From Candidatus Helarchaeota archaeon (GTDB taxonomy: Archaea; Asgardarchaeota; Lokiarchaeia; Helarchaeales; HEL-GB-A), in contig JABXJU010000008.1 of NCBI GenBank assembly GCA_013375405.1, positions 1-42,564 on the forward strand: DNA of 42,564 bases. Reading direction: 5' to 3'. The position numbers and the translations under genes are program-made. The number at the start of each line of letters is the position of its first letter. Position 1 is the first letter of the stretch. Shown piece after piece: positions 16,596 through 23,408 of the stretch. The notes under the pieces were generated by a model. The model saw only the letters and a program-made list of their open reading frames with translations. It was not told where the DNA came from and searched no databases.

Positions 16596-17768
16596 CTACT
16601 TTTTCTTCTTTAGAGCTTCCTCTATCCGCTCAAGTGCTTCTTTTATTTGATCTAACGATGCCACAAATGAGGCACGAACATAACCTTCCCCTCTTTCGCC
16701 AAAGATATTTCCCGGAACTACGACCACCTTCGCTTTTGTGATTAAAAATTCTGAAAACTCAGCTGACGTCATACCAGTTCCTTGGATACTTGGAAAGGTA
16801 TAAAACGCACCCTTTGGCATCAAGCATCGAATTCCATCGATTGCATTTAGTCCTTTAACCAGAGTTTTTCGTCTTTTATCAAATTCAGAAACCATATACT
16901 TCGAAAATTTTTCATATTCAGCTGTATTTTTCATTCCCTCTACGCAGCCCATTTGTGCAGCCGAATTAGCTGCGACTGCATTCATTTGATGGCTAATCAT
17001 CATGGCATTGATTATTTCCTTATTAGCCAGGGCATATCCGACACGCCAACCAGTCATTGAAAACGTCTTTGAGAATGAATTCACTACTATGGTTCTTTCC
17101 TGAATGCCCAATGATGCCATGCATGTATGATGCTGATCATCATACACCAGTTTTTCATAGCACTCATCTGAAAGGATGAATAAATCATGGTCTTCTGTGA
17201 GCTCAGCAACAGCTTTGAGATCAGATGCCTTCATTACTGCACCTGTGGGATTACTTGGGAAGTTGAGAATAAGCATTTTAGTTTTGGGAGTGATTTTTTC
17301 CTGAAGATCTTCGGGTTTTACACAGAATTCATTTTCCTCATAAATTGGAACACGAACCGAATGCCCTCCCGCAAAAGACACCTGCGGGGGATATGTTAAA
17401 AAGGCAGGATTTGGGATTAAGACTTCATCACCTGGATCAATTAGCGCTTGACAAGCTATATAAAGTGCCTCCCCTGCTCCGCACGTGACACAAATCTCAT
17501 CCAAGGTATAATCTAATTTATATTCTCGCTTATATTTGTTAGCAATTTGTTCACGTAATTCTGCGAATCCTAGGTTTGGAGAATAGGCCGAATAGCCTGC
17601 ATCTAATGCTCTTTTCGCCGCTCCCTTTATAAAGTCTGGCGTGTCAAAAGATGGGACCGGATCTCCAATCCCCAGGCTAATTATACCTTCCACTCCCTGG
17701 GCTAAATCAAATAATCTCCTAATTCCGCTTGGGGGTATATTTTTTATTCTGTTTGCAATTGACCGCAT
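16596..17768 (-). CDS. Class I/II pyridoxal-phosphate aminotransferase (AspB/AlaT-like)
   Basis: 390 residues from ATG 17768; an in-frame TTG at 17825 would add 19 mostly basic residues not usual in the family, while PPSGIRRLFDLAQG close to the N terminus matches typical archaeal starts. The PLP lysine is in SFSKTFSMTGWR (about residue 234), with NFPSNPTGA (about 169-177) and the cofactor-binding LSDECYEKLVY upstream. Members use aspartate, alanine or aromatic amino acids with 2-oxoglutarate; specificity cannot be fixed. It is transcribed away from the divergent PPC-domain gene. Confidence 0.9.
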   Translation of the reverse strand: MRSIANRIKNIPPSGIRRLFDLAQGVEGIISLGIGDPVPSFDTPDFIKGAAKRALDAGYSAYSPNLGFAELREQIANKYKREYKLDYTLDEICVTCGAGEALYIACQALIDPGDEVLIPNPAFLTYPPQVSFAGGHSVRVPIYEENEFCVKPEDLQEKITPKTKMLILNFPSNPTGAVMKASDLKAVAELTEDHDLFILSDECYEKLVYDDQHHTCMASLGIQERTIVVNSFSKTFSMTGWRVGYALANKEIINAMMISHQMNAVAANSAAQMGCVEGMKNTAEYEKFSKYMVSEFDKRRKTLVKGLNAIDGIRCLMPKGAFYTFPSIQGTGMTSAEFSEFLITKAKVVVVPGNIFGERGEGYVRASFVASLDQIKEALERIEEALKKKK

Positions 17769-17867
17769 TTTACTCGCCACGTATTTTACTATAAGTAGTT
17801 TTTTAAGTTTCTTTCTTTTAATCAAGATTTATCCTTTAATATTAATAAGCTTAAATAATTGGTGTGA

Positions 17868-18305
17868 ATGAACATGAAAATTCGTGAAATTGGGATATCC
17901 CGGATGCTTTTCATCAAATTAGAACCCGGTGATGATATTCTAGAATCTTTAACACAAGCAGTAACTGATAATTCAATCAAGACTGGCTTTTTCACGGCGA
18001 TTGGAGCAATAAACCAAGCAAATATTGGATTCTATTTAATGGATCAGAAAAAATATCAGACAATTACCTTTCAAGAAGACCTTGAAATTCTATCATGCAT
18101 TGGAGACATCACCTTAAAGGACGGATCCCCTGTGGTTCATGCGCATTTGGTAGTTGCTGATCATGCAGGCCATGCCTTTGGAGGGCACCTCCTCTCAGGA
18201 TGCCAAATATCGGTTACCGGTGAAGTTTTTCTAGTTGAAGCAAAGATTCCTTTAATTCGAAAACCGGATGAAAAATTCCAATCATTTTTGATATCTCTGG
18301 ATTAA
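17868..18305 (+). CDS. PPC/DUF296 domain protein
   Basis: 145 residues, one complete PPC (plant and prokaryote conserved) domain, a trimeric fold. Visible hallmarks are LEPGDDILESLTQAV, TGFFTAIGAINQANIGFY, and the metal-binding-like HAHLVVADHAGHAFGGHLL segment with four His residues, followed by TGEVFLVEA. Bacterial and archaeal members are stand-alone and of uncertain function despite the DNA-binding label carried by plant AT-hook versions. GGTGTG precedes the ATG at 17868; a second ATG is two codons later. Divergent from the aminotransferase with a 99-bp gap. Confidence 0.88.
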   Translation: MNMKIREIGISRMLFIKLEPGDDILESLTQAVTDNSIKTGFFTAIGAINQANIGFYLMDQKKYQTITFQEDLEILSCIGDITLKDGSPVVHAHLVVADHAGHAFGGHLLSGCQISVTGEVFLVEAKIPLIRKPDEKFQSFLISLD

Positions 18306-18346
18306 AAAGAAATTGTATCTTAGATATAATAAAAAAAAAGAGAATA

Positions 18347-18742
18347 TTATGCAACAAATAGTGGCCATTTTGTAACGGTAGCGACACCCACCATATAAAG
18401 TGCATTGTATATTATTAGTATGAATAAAATGCCAACAAATCCTATGATCACTGCAGATTTCCATTGATCAGTAACTAAGCCCACTAATAACAGGATTACG
18501 ATTAAATACGCTATATAGGGCGGTAAACCGCGAAGTAAATCTGTTAATCCTGCAACTCCTTGTAAAAGGGGTATTATTAATACCGCAAGAAATGCCACTA
18601 GGGCCAGTGCTCCAAGTTTTCTCTTGGCAGTTAATCTTCCCTCGACAATCCATGTTGTTAAGAAGAAAAACAACCACGCAATAAGCCACCAAATCACGAT
18701 CCACAACCACGTTATGGGCTCGCCTAGATTTTCCCATTGCAT
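18347..18742 (-). CDS. Small four-helix membrane protein
   Basis: 131 residues from ATG 18742, which has AAAGGAG ten bases upstream; a TTG at 18772 would add ten polar residues. Four hydrophobic segments are clear: about 10-31, 43-62, 72-91 and 96-120. The N-terminal region is unusually Trp-rich (six Trp in the first 32 residues). No recognised family. It ends about 40 bp from the convergent PPC gene. Confidence 0.6.
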   Translation of the reverse strand: MQWENLGEPITWLWIVIWWLIAWLFFFLTTWIVEGRLTAKRKLGALALVAFLAVLIIPLLQGVAGLTDLLRGLPPYIAYLIVILLLVGLVTDQWKSAVIIGFVGILFILIIYNALYMVGVATVTKWPLFVA

Positions 18743-18899
18743 TTTCAACTTACTCCTTTGTGTTTGAAACAAAATTTGTATTTACAAGTAATATCATATT
18801 AATCCTATTGTTGTATAAGAATTTGATTCAATTTCAGTATTAAAATGTTATATGTAAGTATTACCACAAAATTTTGTTGGAGAAGACAAAGTATCAAAG

Positions 18900-18938
18900 T
18901 AAATGCGCAAAGGATAAGAATGCGATAAATGCGCAAAG
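18900..18938 (+). repeat. Direct repeat pair upstream of the candidate RNA promoter
   Basis: TAAATGCGCAAAG occurs at 18900-18912 and again, identically, at 18926-18938. The centres are 26 bp apart, about two and a half helical turns. The second copy ends about 20 bp before the TATA box of the RNA candidate, the usual place for an archaeal activator site. Confidence 0.55.
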
Positions 18939-18957
18939 ATTATTTAGAAAGAGGAGT

Positions 18958-18967
18958 TTAAATATAA
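18958..18967 (+). promoter_or_regulatory. TATA box of the candidate structured RNA
   Basis: TTAAATATAA within TTTAAATATAAAC, preceded by a purine-rich BRE-like AGAAAGAGG. Standard spacing predicts a start near 18988-18995, just before the hairpin. Confidence 0.5.
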
Positions 18968-18989
18968 ACTTTTCATAAAAAATATCATA

Positions 18990-19105
18990 TGCAAGCTGGA
19001 GATAATAGACGAAAGGTACCATCTCACATTCTTATTTTCTATTTTTATATCTCCACAAACCCCTCCACCCCAACCTTCCTTCAATGAGATGGTACCCGTC
19101 TATTT
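18990..19105 (+). ncRNA. Candidate structured small RNA with long stem and G-free loop
   Basis: The left arm AGACG-aaa-GGTACCATCTCA (19007-19026) pairs with TGAGATGGTACCCGTCT (19085-19101): 12 uninterrupted base pairs plus five more beyond a three-base bulge. The 58-base loop (19027-19084) contains no G at all and is C-rich in its second half (CCCCTCCACCCC). A TATA box lies upstream at the right distance and a T-rich tract (TATTTTTATTTTT) follows the stem directly, like a terminator. No known RNA family is recognised and no coding frame fits. The loop resembles anti-Shine-Dalgarno sequence, so pairing with GGAGG-type ribosome binding sites is one idea. Confidence 0.55.
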
Positions 19106-19224
19106 TTATTTTTGACGAAATTTCCACCACGTTGAAGAAAATTTTTATGCTTGTGATTACCTATATAATAATTGAGCAATAATAGCAGTTGAAATATAAT
19201 ATCATAAAATATCATTAAAAAAAC

Positions 19225-19749
19225 GTGGTAAAAATTACACAAACCAATTTGCAATACCTTGAAGGGCTCGAGAAAAAAGTGAAAAGGCGACTCTTACAAG
19301 GTAAAACCAAAGAGGTAATTCCAGATTTGAGACTTTTAATATCTGAATTACGAAAAAATCACCTTACTGAAAAGGCAGATTTACTTGACATGACCTTAAA
19401 CCAATTTTTAATGGAAGAATCCTCTACTCCTGATGAAAATGAACCCCTAACGTATGATGCATCTTCCATCCCAGCTCGCCCTCCAGCAGCTCAATTTCCA
19501 CCGACCCAACCTCCAGCAGCTCGTCCTCCAGCAGCTCAACCCCCTACCAATCCCCCTAGCGCACCATCAATAAAAGACCTCCTGGGTTCTCAGAGTAACC
19601 CACCACCGTTCCAGCCAAATCCTCCCCAAGCCAGCTCTGCAATCCCAAAAGCGGCAGTACCACAGAGCGAACCAGCTAAATCTGAAAAAGATCTCCTAAT
19701 GGAAAAATTATCTGGTTTAAGAAGCCAACTCTCTAAGAAATCCGAGTAA
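19225..19749 (+). CDS. Helical protein with proline-rich linker and C-terminal amphipathic helix
   Basis: 174 residues from a GTG at 19225; TATA box about 55 bp upstream, no good Shine-Dalgarno. Residues 1-66 are helical and charged (LEGLEKKVKRRLLQGKTKEV, RLLISELRKNHLTEKADLLD). Residues 85-155 are Pro/Ala/Gln/Ser-rich with PPAAQ and PPAAR repeats. The last 20 residues (EKDLLMEKLSGLRSQLSKK) form a basic amphipathic helix. The layout parallels the coiled-coil pair at 15606-16536 though the sequences are not clearly homologous. Polyproline stretches could be ligands for profilin- or SH3-like proteins. Function unknown. Confidence 0.7.
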   Translation: MVKITQTNLQYLEGLEKKVKRRLLQGKTKEVIPDLRLLISELRKNHLTEKADLLDMTLNQFLMEESSTPDENEPLTYDASSIPARPPAAQFPPTQPPAARPPAAQPPTNPPSAPSIKDLLGSQSNPPPFQPNPPQASSAIPKAAVPQSEPAKSEKDLLMEKLSGLRSQLSKKSE

Positions 19750-19794
19750 TTTCAAAAGATTCGGCCCTTTATGTAGTTCAAATTACATTAGAAA

Positions 19795-20826
19795 TTAAAA
19801 GTTATTTTTAAAATATTTACAGGTATCTTCCAACCTTACTTCAAAGGTATTTTTATCGATTTTATAAACCCGTGTAAATTTCCATTTTACCTCTCCAACT
19901 TGCCATAGTCCAATATCGTTGGGTCCTACTTCGATTTTAACGGCCATTCCATGCTGATATTTCTTTAGTTTTATTTTAGTAGAAAAATCCCCTAACGAAT
20001 ATGCAATGATTTTGTTTGTATTATATATGTTATAGGTCGTTATAGGCTGCGGACAATGTGAGTGATGCCCAACAACTAAGTCCCATTTTTCTAGGAGGAT
20101 TTTCCCCAATTCTATCTGTTTTAGATTGGGGTACAACTGCATTTCGTAGCCCCAGTGGTTGGAGAGGATATTAAACTTGGCTGCTGGATTAATTAGATCA
20201 TCAACTTCGTCAAGATATACGATATACGGTGTTTCTGGTTGGTTAGAGATGGTAGTACAAGAAGTCACATTGATTTTCTGGTCTAACATGATTGAAGGCT
20301 CATCTTTTCGCCCAATCGTTAAAAATCCACGATCCTTCAACAGTTGATATGACTTATTGAAAGCACTCCATCCGTAATCCCCTGCATGGTTATTTGCATT
20401 TGTTAATACAAATTTTTCTGGCGGAAAAAGCGTTTCCAAAACCGTAAGAATATTTTCCGAATGTTCCTGCGCTAAAAAAATCCTCTTTCCATCATACCCC
20501 TCAATCATTGTCCCCTCAAAATTTCCCACTAAATAATCGACATCCTTGAAAAATTCTATAACGGCAGGCCCAATCTCCAACCCTTTATGATTCATTTTCA
20601 TGATGTCTCCTAGGAACCCGAGTTTCATCTTAGGAGTAATGGAATTTTGCGTACTTTTTTGGGGAATGAAATCTGTTAAATCCTTGAATTTGTGAGACGG
20701 ACCAAATACATTATTCTTTGCCCAGCTCATCAACTCTGAAAAAGAGTAGGGGATTGCAATTCTTTTTCTTGGGCTATCCTGTGCCCACTCCGGCCTCTCA
20801 GTATTGTCTTGCTGTTGCCTATCCAT
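19795..20826 (-). CDS. CapA-like metallophosphatase-fold protein
   Basis: 343 residues, matching the poly-gamma-glutamate CapA (PGA_cap) family, a calcineurin-like phosphoesterase fold. Metal-site motifs are in order: GFLGDI (D74), GNFEGT (N102, E104), NANNHAGDYG (N146, H147), VVGHHSHCPQP near residues 252-262, and YSLGDFS. CapA proteins in polymer capsule systems are membrane-anchored, but no signal peptide or transmembrane helix is seen here and no capB/capC neighbours exist, so a cytosolic hydrolase is more likely. The first 65 residues are an extra, variable N-terminal part. Divergent from the V4R pair. Confidence 0.82.
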   Translation of the reverse strand: MDRQQQDNTERPEWAQDSPRKRIAIPYSFSELMSWAKNNVFGPSHKFKDLTDFIPQKSTQNSITPKMKLGFLGDIMKMNHKGLEIGPAVIEFFKDVDYLVGNFEGTMIEGYDGKRIFLAQEHSENILTVLETLFPPEKFVLTNANNHAGDYGWSAFNKSYQLLKDRGFLTIGRKDEPSIMLDQKINVTSCTTISNQPETPYIVYLDEVDDLINPAAKFNILSNHWGYEMQLYPNLKQIELGKILLEKWDLVVGHHSHCPQPITTYNIYNTNKIIAYSLGDFSTKIKLKKYQHGMAVKIEVGPNDIGLWQVGEVKWKFTRVYKIDKNTFEVRLEDTCKYFKNNF

Positions 20827-20928
20827 TTCTCTTCCACAACTCTGTTATCAGAATTATTCTCCAAAAGATTTATAATCGATTATTTAAAAAACCTCTTTCT
20901 ACTATACCTTAACTATTGTATAATCATA

Positions 20929-21453
20929 ATGAGTTTCTTAAATTTTGAGGCTTATTTTATGATTCCCCGCGAAAAGTTACACAAGGAACGAAGCCAGAGC
21001 CTTCTTGTCGCCATGATTTACGTTGAAATCTACAGCCAAATGCAACAGAAGTATGACTTGGAAACTGCTGCCGAAAAATTAAAGAATTTTGGTAGGAATA
21101 TCGCAAAAAGTTATTATCAATATTATAAACCTTCTAAGTCCTCCATTTCAGAAACTATTCGGGAGCTCGCTTTAAAAATCGGTGCAATAAAGAAATTAAA
21201 ACTTAGAAGGGTAGACGATGGTTTCACCTTAACATCCACCGACTGTCCTTTGTGTGTGGAGGACTTTGAGGTTGAGGGCCAGGGCCCAGCTTACTGCTAC
21301 CCAATATGCGGCATTCTTGAGGAATATCTCAATCTCATCTTTAAAGATAATCCACGCAAATTCCGTTATAAGGAAGCAATTGGAAGAGTAGTGAAAAGTA
21401 AATCCTGCGGCGCGGATATGTGCGAATATCACTACCGGTTAGTTGAAAAGTGA
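20929..21453 (+). CDS. V4R (TRAPP/Bet3-like) domain protein, first of a pair
   Basis: 174 residues from ATG 20929; the open frame extends upstream, but a TATA-like CTACTATACC about 25 bp before this ATG suggests a leaderless transcript starting here. Features of the V4R/Bet3 fold: a helical N-terminal half with KNFGRNIAKSYYQYY, then the cysteine pattern C106PLC109, C123xxxC127GILEEYL, and C160...C165 near the C terminus. V4R domains bind small ligands or metals; the same fold makes up the Bet3 subunits of eukaryotic TRAPP tethering complexes. Stop and next ATG are four bases apart, so the two genes are an operon and probably a heterodimer. Confidence 0.75.
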   Translation: MSFLNFEAYFMIPREKLHKERSQSLLVAMIYVEIYSQMQQKYDLETAAEKLKNFGRNIAKSYYQYYKPSKSSISETIRELALKIGAIKKLKLRRVDDGFTLTSTDCPLCVEDFEVEGQGPAYCYPICGILEEYLNLIFKDNPRKFRYKEAIGRVVKSKSCGADMCEYHYRLVEK

Positions 21454-21457
21454 TTTT

Positions 21458-22060
21458 ATGAGAGAAAAAGTTGGCTTGCGTCAAAGAATTTTAGCTTCAT
21501 TAGGAAAAAGGCTCATGTTTTGGAGATCAAAGAAAATCCCTAAATTACTCATGACTTTGTCTTATCGTGAAGCTATTCGATTGCTCATTGAGATTCATGG
21601 CAGTCTGGAGGCTGCTTTGGACGCTATGTTCCAATTAGCTATTGATGCAGGACCTGATTTTTTAAATGAATGGGTTGAGCGGGGATCAGTCATCTTTAGT
21701 ACATATGTGGCCGATCACGCCCTTTGGATCAAAGCCGGCTATTACTCGTTCGTCGGCGACCATATTAAAGATATCAAATATTATCCACCTGAGAAGGAAG
21801 GAGCGTCGCATAGAGTCATTTGGCGTCTCGAGAAGTGTTTCTTGTGCGCTGGGATGGATAACGATGATACAATTCAAATAAAAAGGGAAGAATTCGGCAC
21901 TCATGGATGGGGCACAATTATTGCAGGTGTCTTTCAGGCAACTACTAAAATGATAAATGAATATACTGGCATGGAGTTTACCTGCAAAGTACGGGAGACA
22001 AAATGCCTCCTGCGGGGCGACCCCTACGGTGAATACGTGGCAGAATTCTATCCCAGATAA
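21458..22060 (+). CDS. V4R (TRAPP/Bet3-like) domain protein, second of a pair
   Basis: 200 residues from ATG 21458; an in-frame TTG at 21443 would overlap the previous gene. The N-terminal 35 residues are basic and hydrophobic, followed by helices (YREAIRLLIEIHGSLEAAL). The V4R-like C-terminal half has the elements KCFLCAGM (C127, C130), a GVFQATTKMINEYTGMEF helix and the closing CKVRETKCLLRGDPYGEY (C176, C183). Compared with the first protein, the middle cysteines are missing, so the two are not interchangeable. Tandem dissimilar Bet3-like subunits recall the alternating heterodimers of TRAPP. Inference from fold motifs only. Confidence 0.7.
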   Translation: MREKVGLRQRILASLGKRLMFWRSKKIPKLLMTLSYREAIRLLIEIHGSLEAALDAMFQLAIDAGPDFLNEWVERGSVIFSTYVADHALWIKAGYYSFVGDHIKDIKYYPPEKEGASHRVIWRLEKCFLCAGMDNDDTIQIKREEFGTHGWGTIIAGVFQATTKMINEYTGMEFTCKVRETKCLLRGDPYGEYVAEFYPR

Positions 22061-22178
22061 TGAATGACTTGAATTAAGACTACTATGAATCGAAAATTTC
22101 GCGCGTAACTTACAACTTCACATAACAAATATTATTCAACAAAAAGGAAATTTTTTAAACGAAAATCACTAATTCAAA

Positions 22179-22238
22179 ATTGATCAAGTTTGATTAAACC
22201 TGATTATCAAAGCTGATTATCATATAAGCTTGATCAAT
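22179..22238. promoter_or_regulatory. Candidate operator cluster upstream of tfb
   Basis: A perfect 10-bp inverted repeat, ATTGATCAAG (22179-22188) and CTTGATCAAT (22229-22238), each containing the palindrome TTGATCAA. Between them TGATTA appears three times (22191, 22201, 22214). The TCAAATTTGA palindrome at 22281-22290 shares half of this sequence. Position 70-130 bp before the TATA box suggests binding sites for a dimeric regulator. Confidence 0.5.
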
Positions 22239-22307
22239 CAAAAAAAATAAAAAGAAAAGTGAAAATAAATCACATTTTAATCAAATTTGATAAAAATTCC
22301 GCAAAAA

Positions 22308-22319
22308 ACTATATAAATC
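22308..22319 (+). promoter_or_regulatory. TATA box of tfb
   Basis: ACTATATAAATC preceded by an A-rich BRE-like stretch (GCAAAAA). Transcription would start near 22337, exactly where an ATG opens a 24-codon frame that is not in the TFB frame. Confidence 0.6.
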
Positions 22320-22336
22320 ATTGAATATTATTCAGA

Positions 22337-22411
22337 ATGTCTAAAATTATACATTGTACATACTTGAACAGTATTTACACAAAAATTTTAAGAGGTTTCA
22401 TAGAGGTTTGA
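22337..22411 (+). CDS. Possible upstream open reading frame in the tfb leader
   Basis: ATG at 22337 sits at the predicted transcription start and opens 24 codons ending in a TGA at 22409-22411. The TGA overlaps an in-frame TTG of the TFB frame (TTGA at 22408-22411), the arrangement used in translational coupling. The peptide has no recognisable features. It may be chance; only its exact placement argues for function. Confidence 0.25.
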   Translation: MSKIIHCTYLNSIYTKILRGFIEV

Positions 22412-22449
22412 GAAGATTGGTGGTCCTGAAGACTAGACCCATCCCACAA

Positions 22450-23358
22450 ATGGATGACATAGAATGCCCAGAATGCGGGTCTTCTGATATTATCAATGAC
22501 TCATCGCGGGGCGAGAGGATTTGCTCGAATTGCGGTGTAGTTGTTTCTGAGAGAATTGTTGATAACGGCCCTGAATGGCGGGCGTTCACAAATGCTGAAC
22601 GCGAGAAACGGAGTCGCGTGGGTGCTCCCGCCACCTATACTGTCCATGATAAAGGGCTTTCCACAATGATTGATTGGCACGATAAAGACTTTTTTGGGAA
22701 GAAACTTCCTCCCAATCGGCGTGCCCAGATCTACCGCCTCAGAAAGTGGCAGATTCGGACGCGGGTGCATTCCTCCATTGCCCGAAATCTTGTCATTGCC
22801 ATGAACGAGTTAGATCGGTTATCAAGTCAATTAGGAATTCCCAAAAGCGTCAAAGAAACTTCGGCGGTTATTTATAGACGTGCGATAGAACGCCGGATTA
22901 TTCGGGGACGTTCTATTTCGGCGATGGTGGCTGCAGCCATTTACGCCTCGTGCCGAATTCGGAAAGTACCTCGCACATTGGACGAAATTTGTGGTTATAC
23001 GAATATTAAACGGAAAGAACTAGGCCGCAGTTACCGATTAATTGTAGATAATCTGAACATTCATATGCCAATTGCGTCACCGATAGATTATGTATCCCGA
23101 TTTGGTGAGGAACTCGACCTCTCAGGACGTGTGCAGCAGAAAGTCTGTGAGTTACTCGAGAAAGCGCGGGAATACGGCTTAACCGCAGGAAAAGATCCAA
23201 CGGGCCTTGCGGCTGCCTGTATCTATATAATCGGCATTCAAGAAGGAGAACGACGCACGCAACGCGAAATCTCCAAAGTGGCACATGTCACTGAAGTGAC
23301 CGTCCGAAATCGCTATAAAGAACTCGTGAAGAAGTTAAAACTGAAAGTCGAAGTTTAA
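22450..23358 (+). CDS. tfb: Transcription initiation factor B (TFB/TFIIB)
   Basis: 302 residues from ATG 22450, the usual TFB length; the frame is open upstream and alternative TTG/GTG starts exist at 22354, 22408, 22417 and 22420. The N-terminal zinc ribbon is C6xxC9...C25xxC28 (IECPECGSSD, RICSNCGVVV). Next comes the B-reader/linker region (NGPEWRAF, RSRVGAPATYTVHDKGLSTMI), then two cyclin-like repeats (about 107-200 and 205-300) with SAMVAAAIYASCR and TGLAAACIYIIG and the BRE-reading HTH (TQREISKVAHVTEVTVRNRYKEL). TFB bridges TBP-TATA DNA and RNA polymerase. It may autoregulate. A T-rich stretch follows. Confidence 0.95.
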   Translation: MDDIECPECGSSDIINDSSRGERICSNCGVVVSERIVDNGPEWRAFTNAEREKRSRVGAPATYTVHDKGLSTMIDWHDKDFFGKKLPPNRRAQIYRLRKWQIRTRVHSSIARNLVIAMNELDRLSSQLGIPKSVKETSAVIYRRAIERRIIRGRSISAMVAAAIYASCRIRKVPRTLDEICGYTNIKRKELGRSYRLIVDNLNIHMPIASPIDYVSRFGEELDLSGRVQQKVCELLEKAREYGLTAGKDPTGLAAACIYIIGIQEGERRTQREISKVAHVTEVTVRNRYKELVKKLKLKVEV

Positions 23359-23408
23359 TTTTTCTTTCTTTTATTGCCTATTTTTGTTTTGATACTTATT
23401 TTTTACAA

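Larger units (their letters stand above)
18743..19224. other. 482-bp gene-free interval with a candidate RNA and repeats
   Basis: No convincing protein-coding frame. It holds, in order, the upstream region of the minus-strand membrane protein, a pair of 13-bp direct repeats (18900-18938), a TATA box (18958-18967), a long-stem hairpin RNA candidate (about 18990-19105), and a second TATA box CTATATAATA (19161-19170) about 55 bp before the GTG of the downstream Pro-rich protein. Confidence 0.6.
22061..22449. other. 389-bp interval upstream of tfb with operators, TATA box and uORF
   Basis: The interval holds a repeat cluster (22179-22238), another TCAAATTTGA palindrome at 22281-22290, a clear TATA box (22308-22319) and a short reading frame at the predicted transcription start. 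If TFB starts at 22450 the leader is about 110 nt. Confidence 0.5.

Noticed and set aside
18990..19105. tRNA, SRP RNA or C/D-box RNA as identity of the hairpin
   Set aside because: No cloverleaf, no SRP Alu/S-domain motifs, and no paired C (RUGAUGA) and D (CUGA) boxes.
20809..20928. Forty extra N-terminal codons of the first V4R gene
   Set aside because: The stretch overlaps the start of the divergent CapA-like gene and is Leu/Phe/Ser-rich without V4R similarity; the ATG at 20929 has a TATA box at leaderless spacing.
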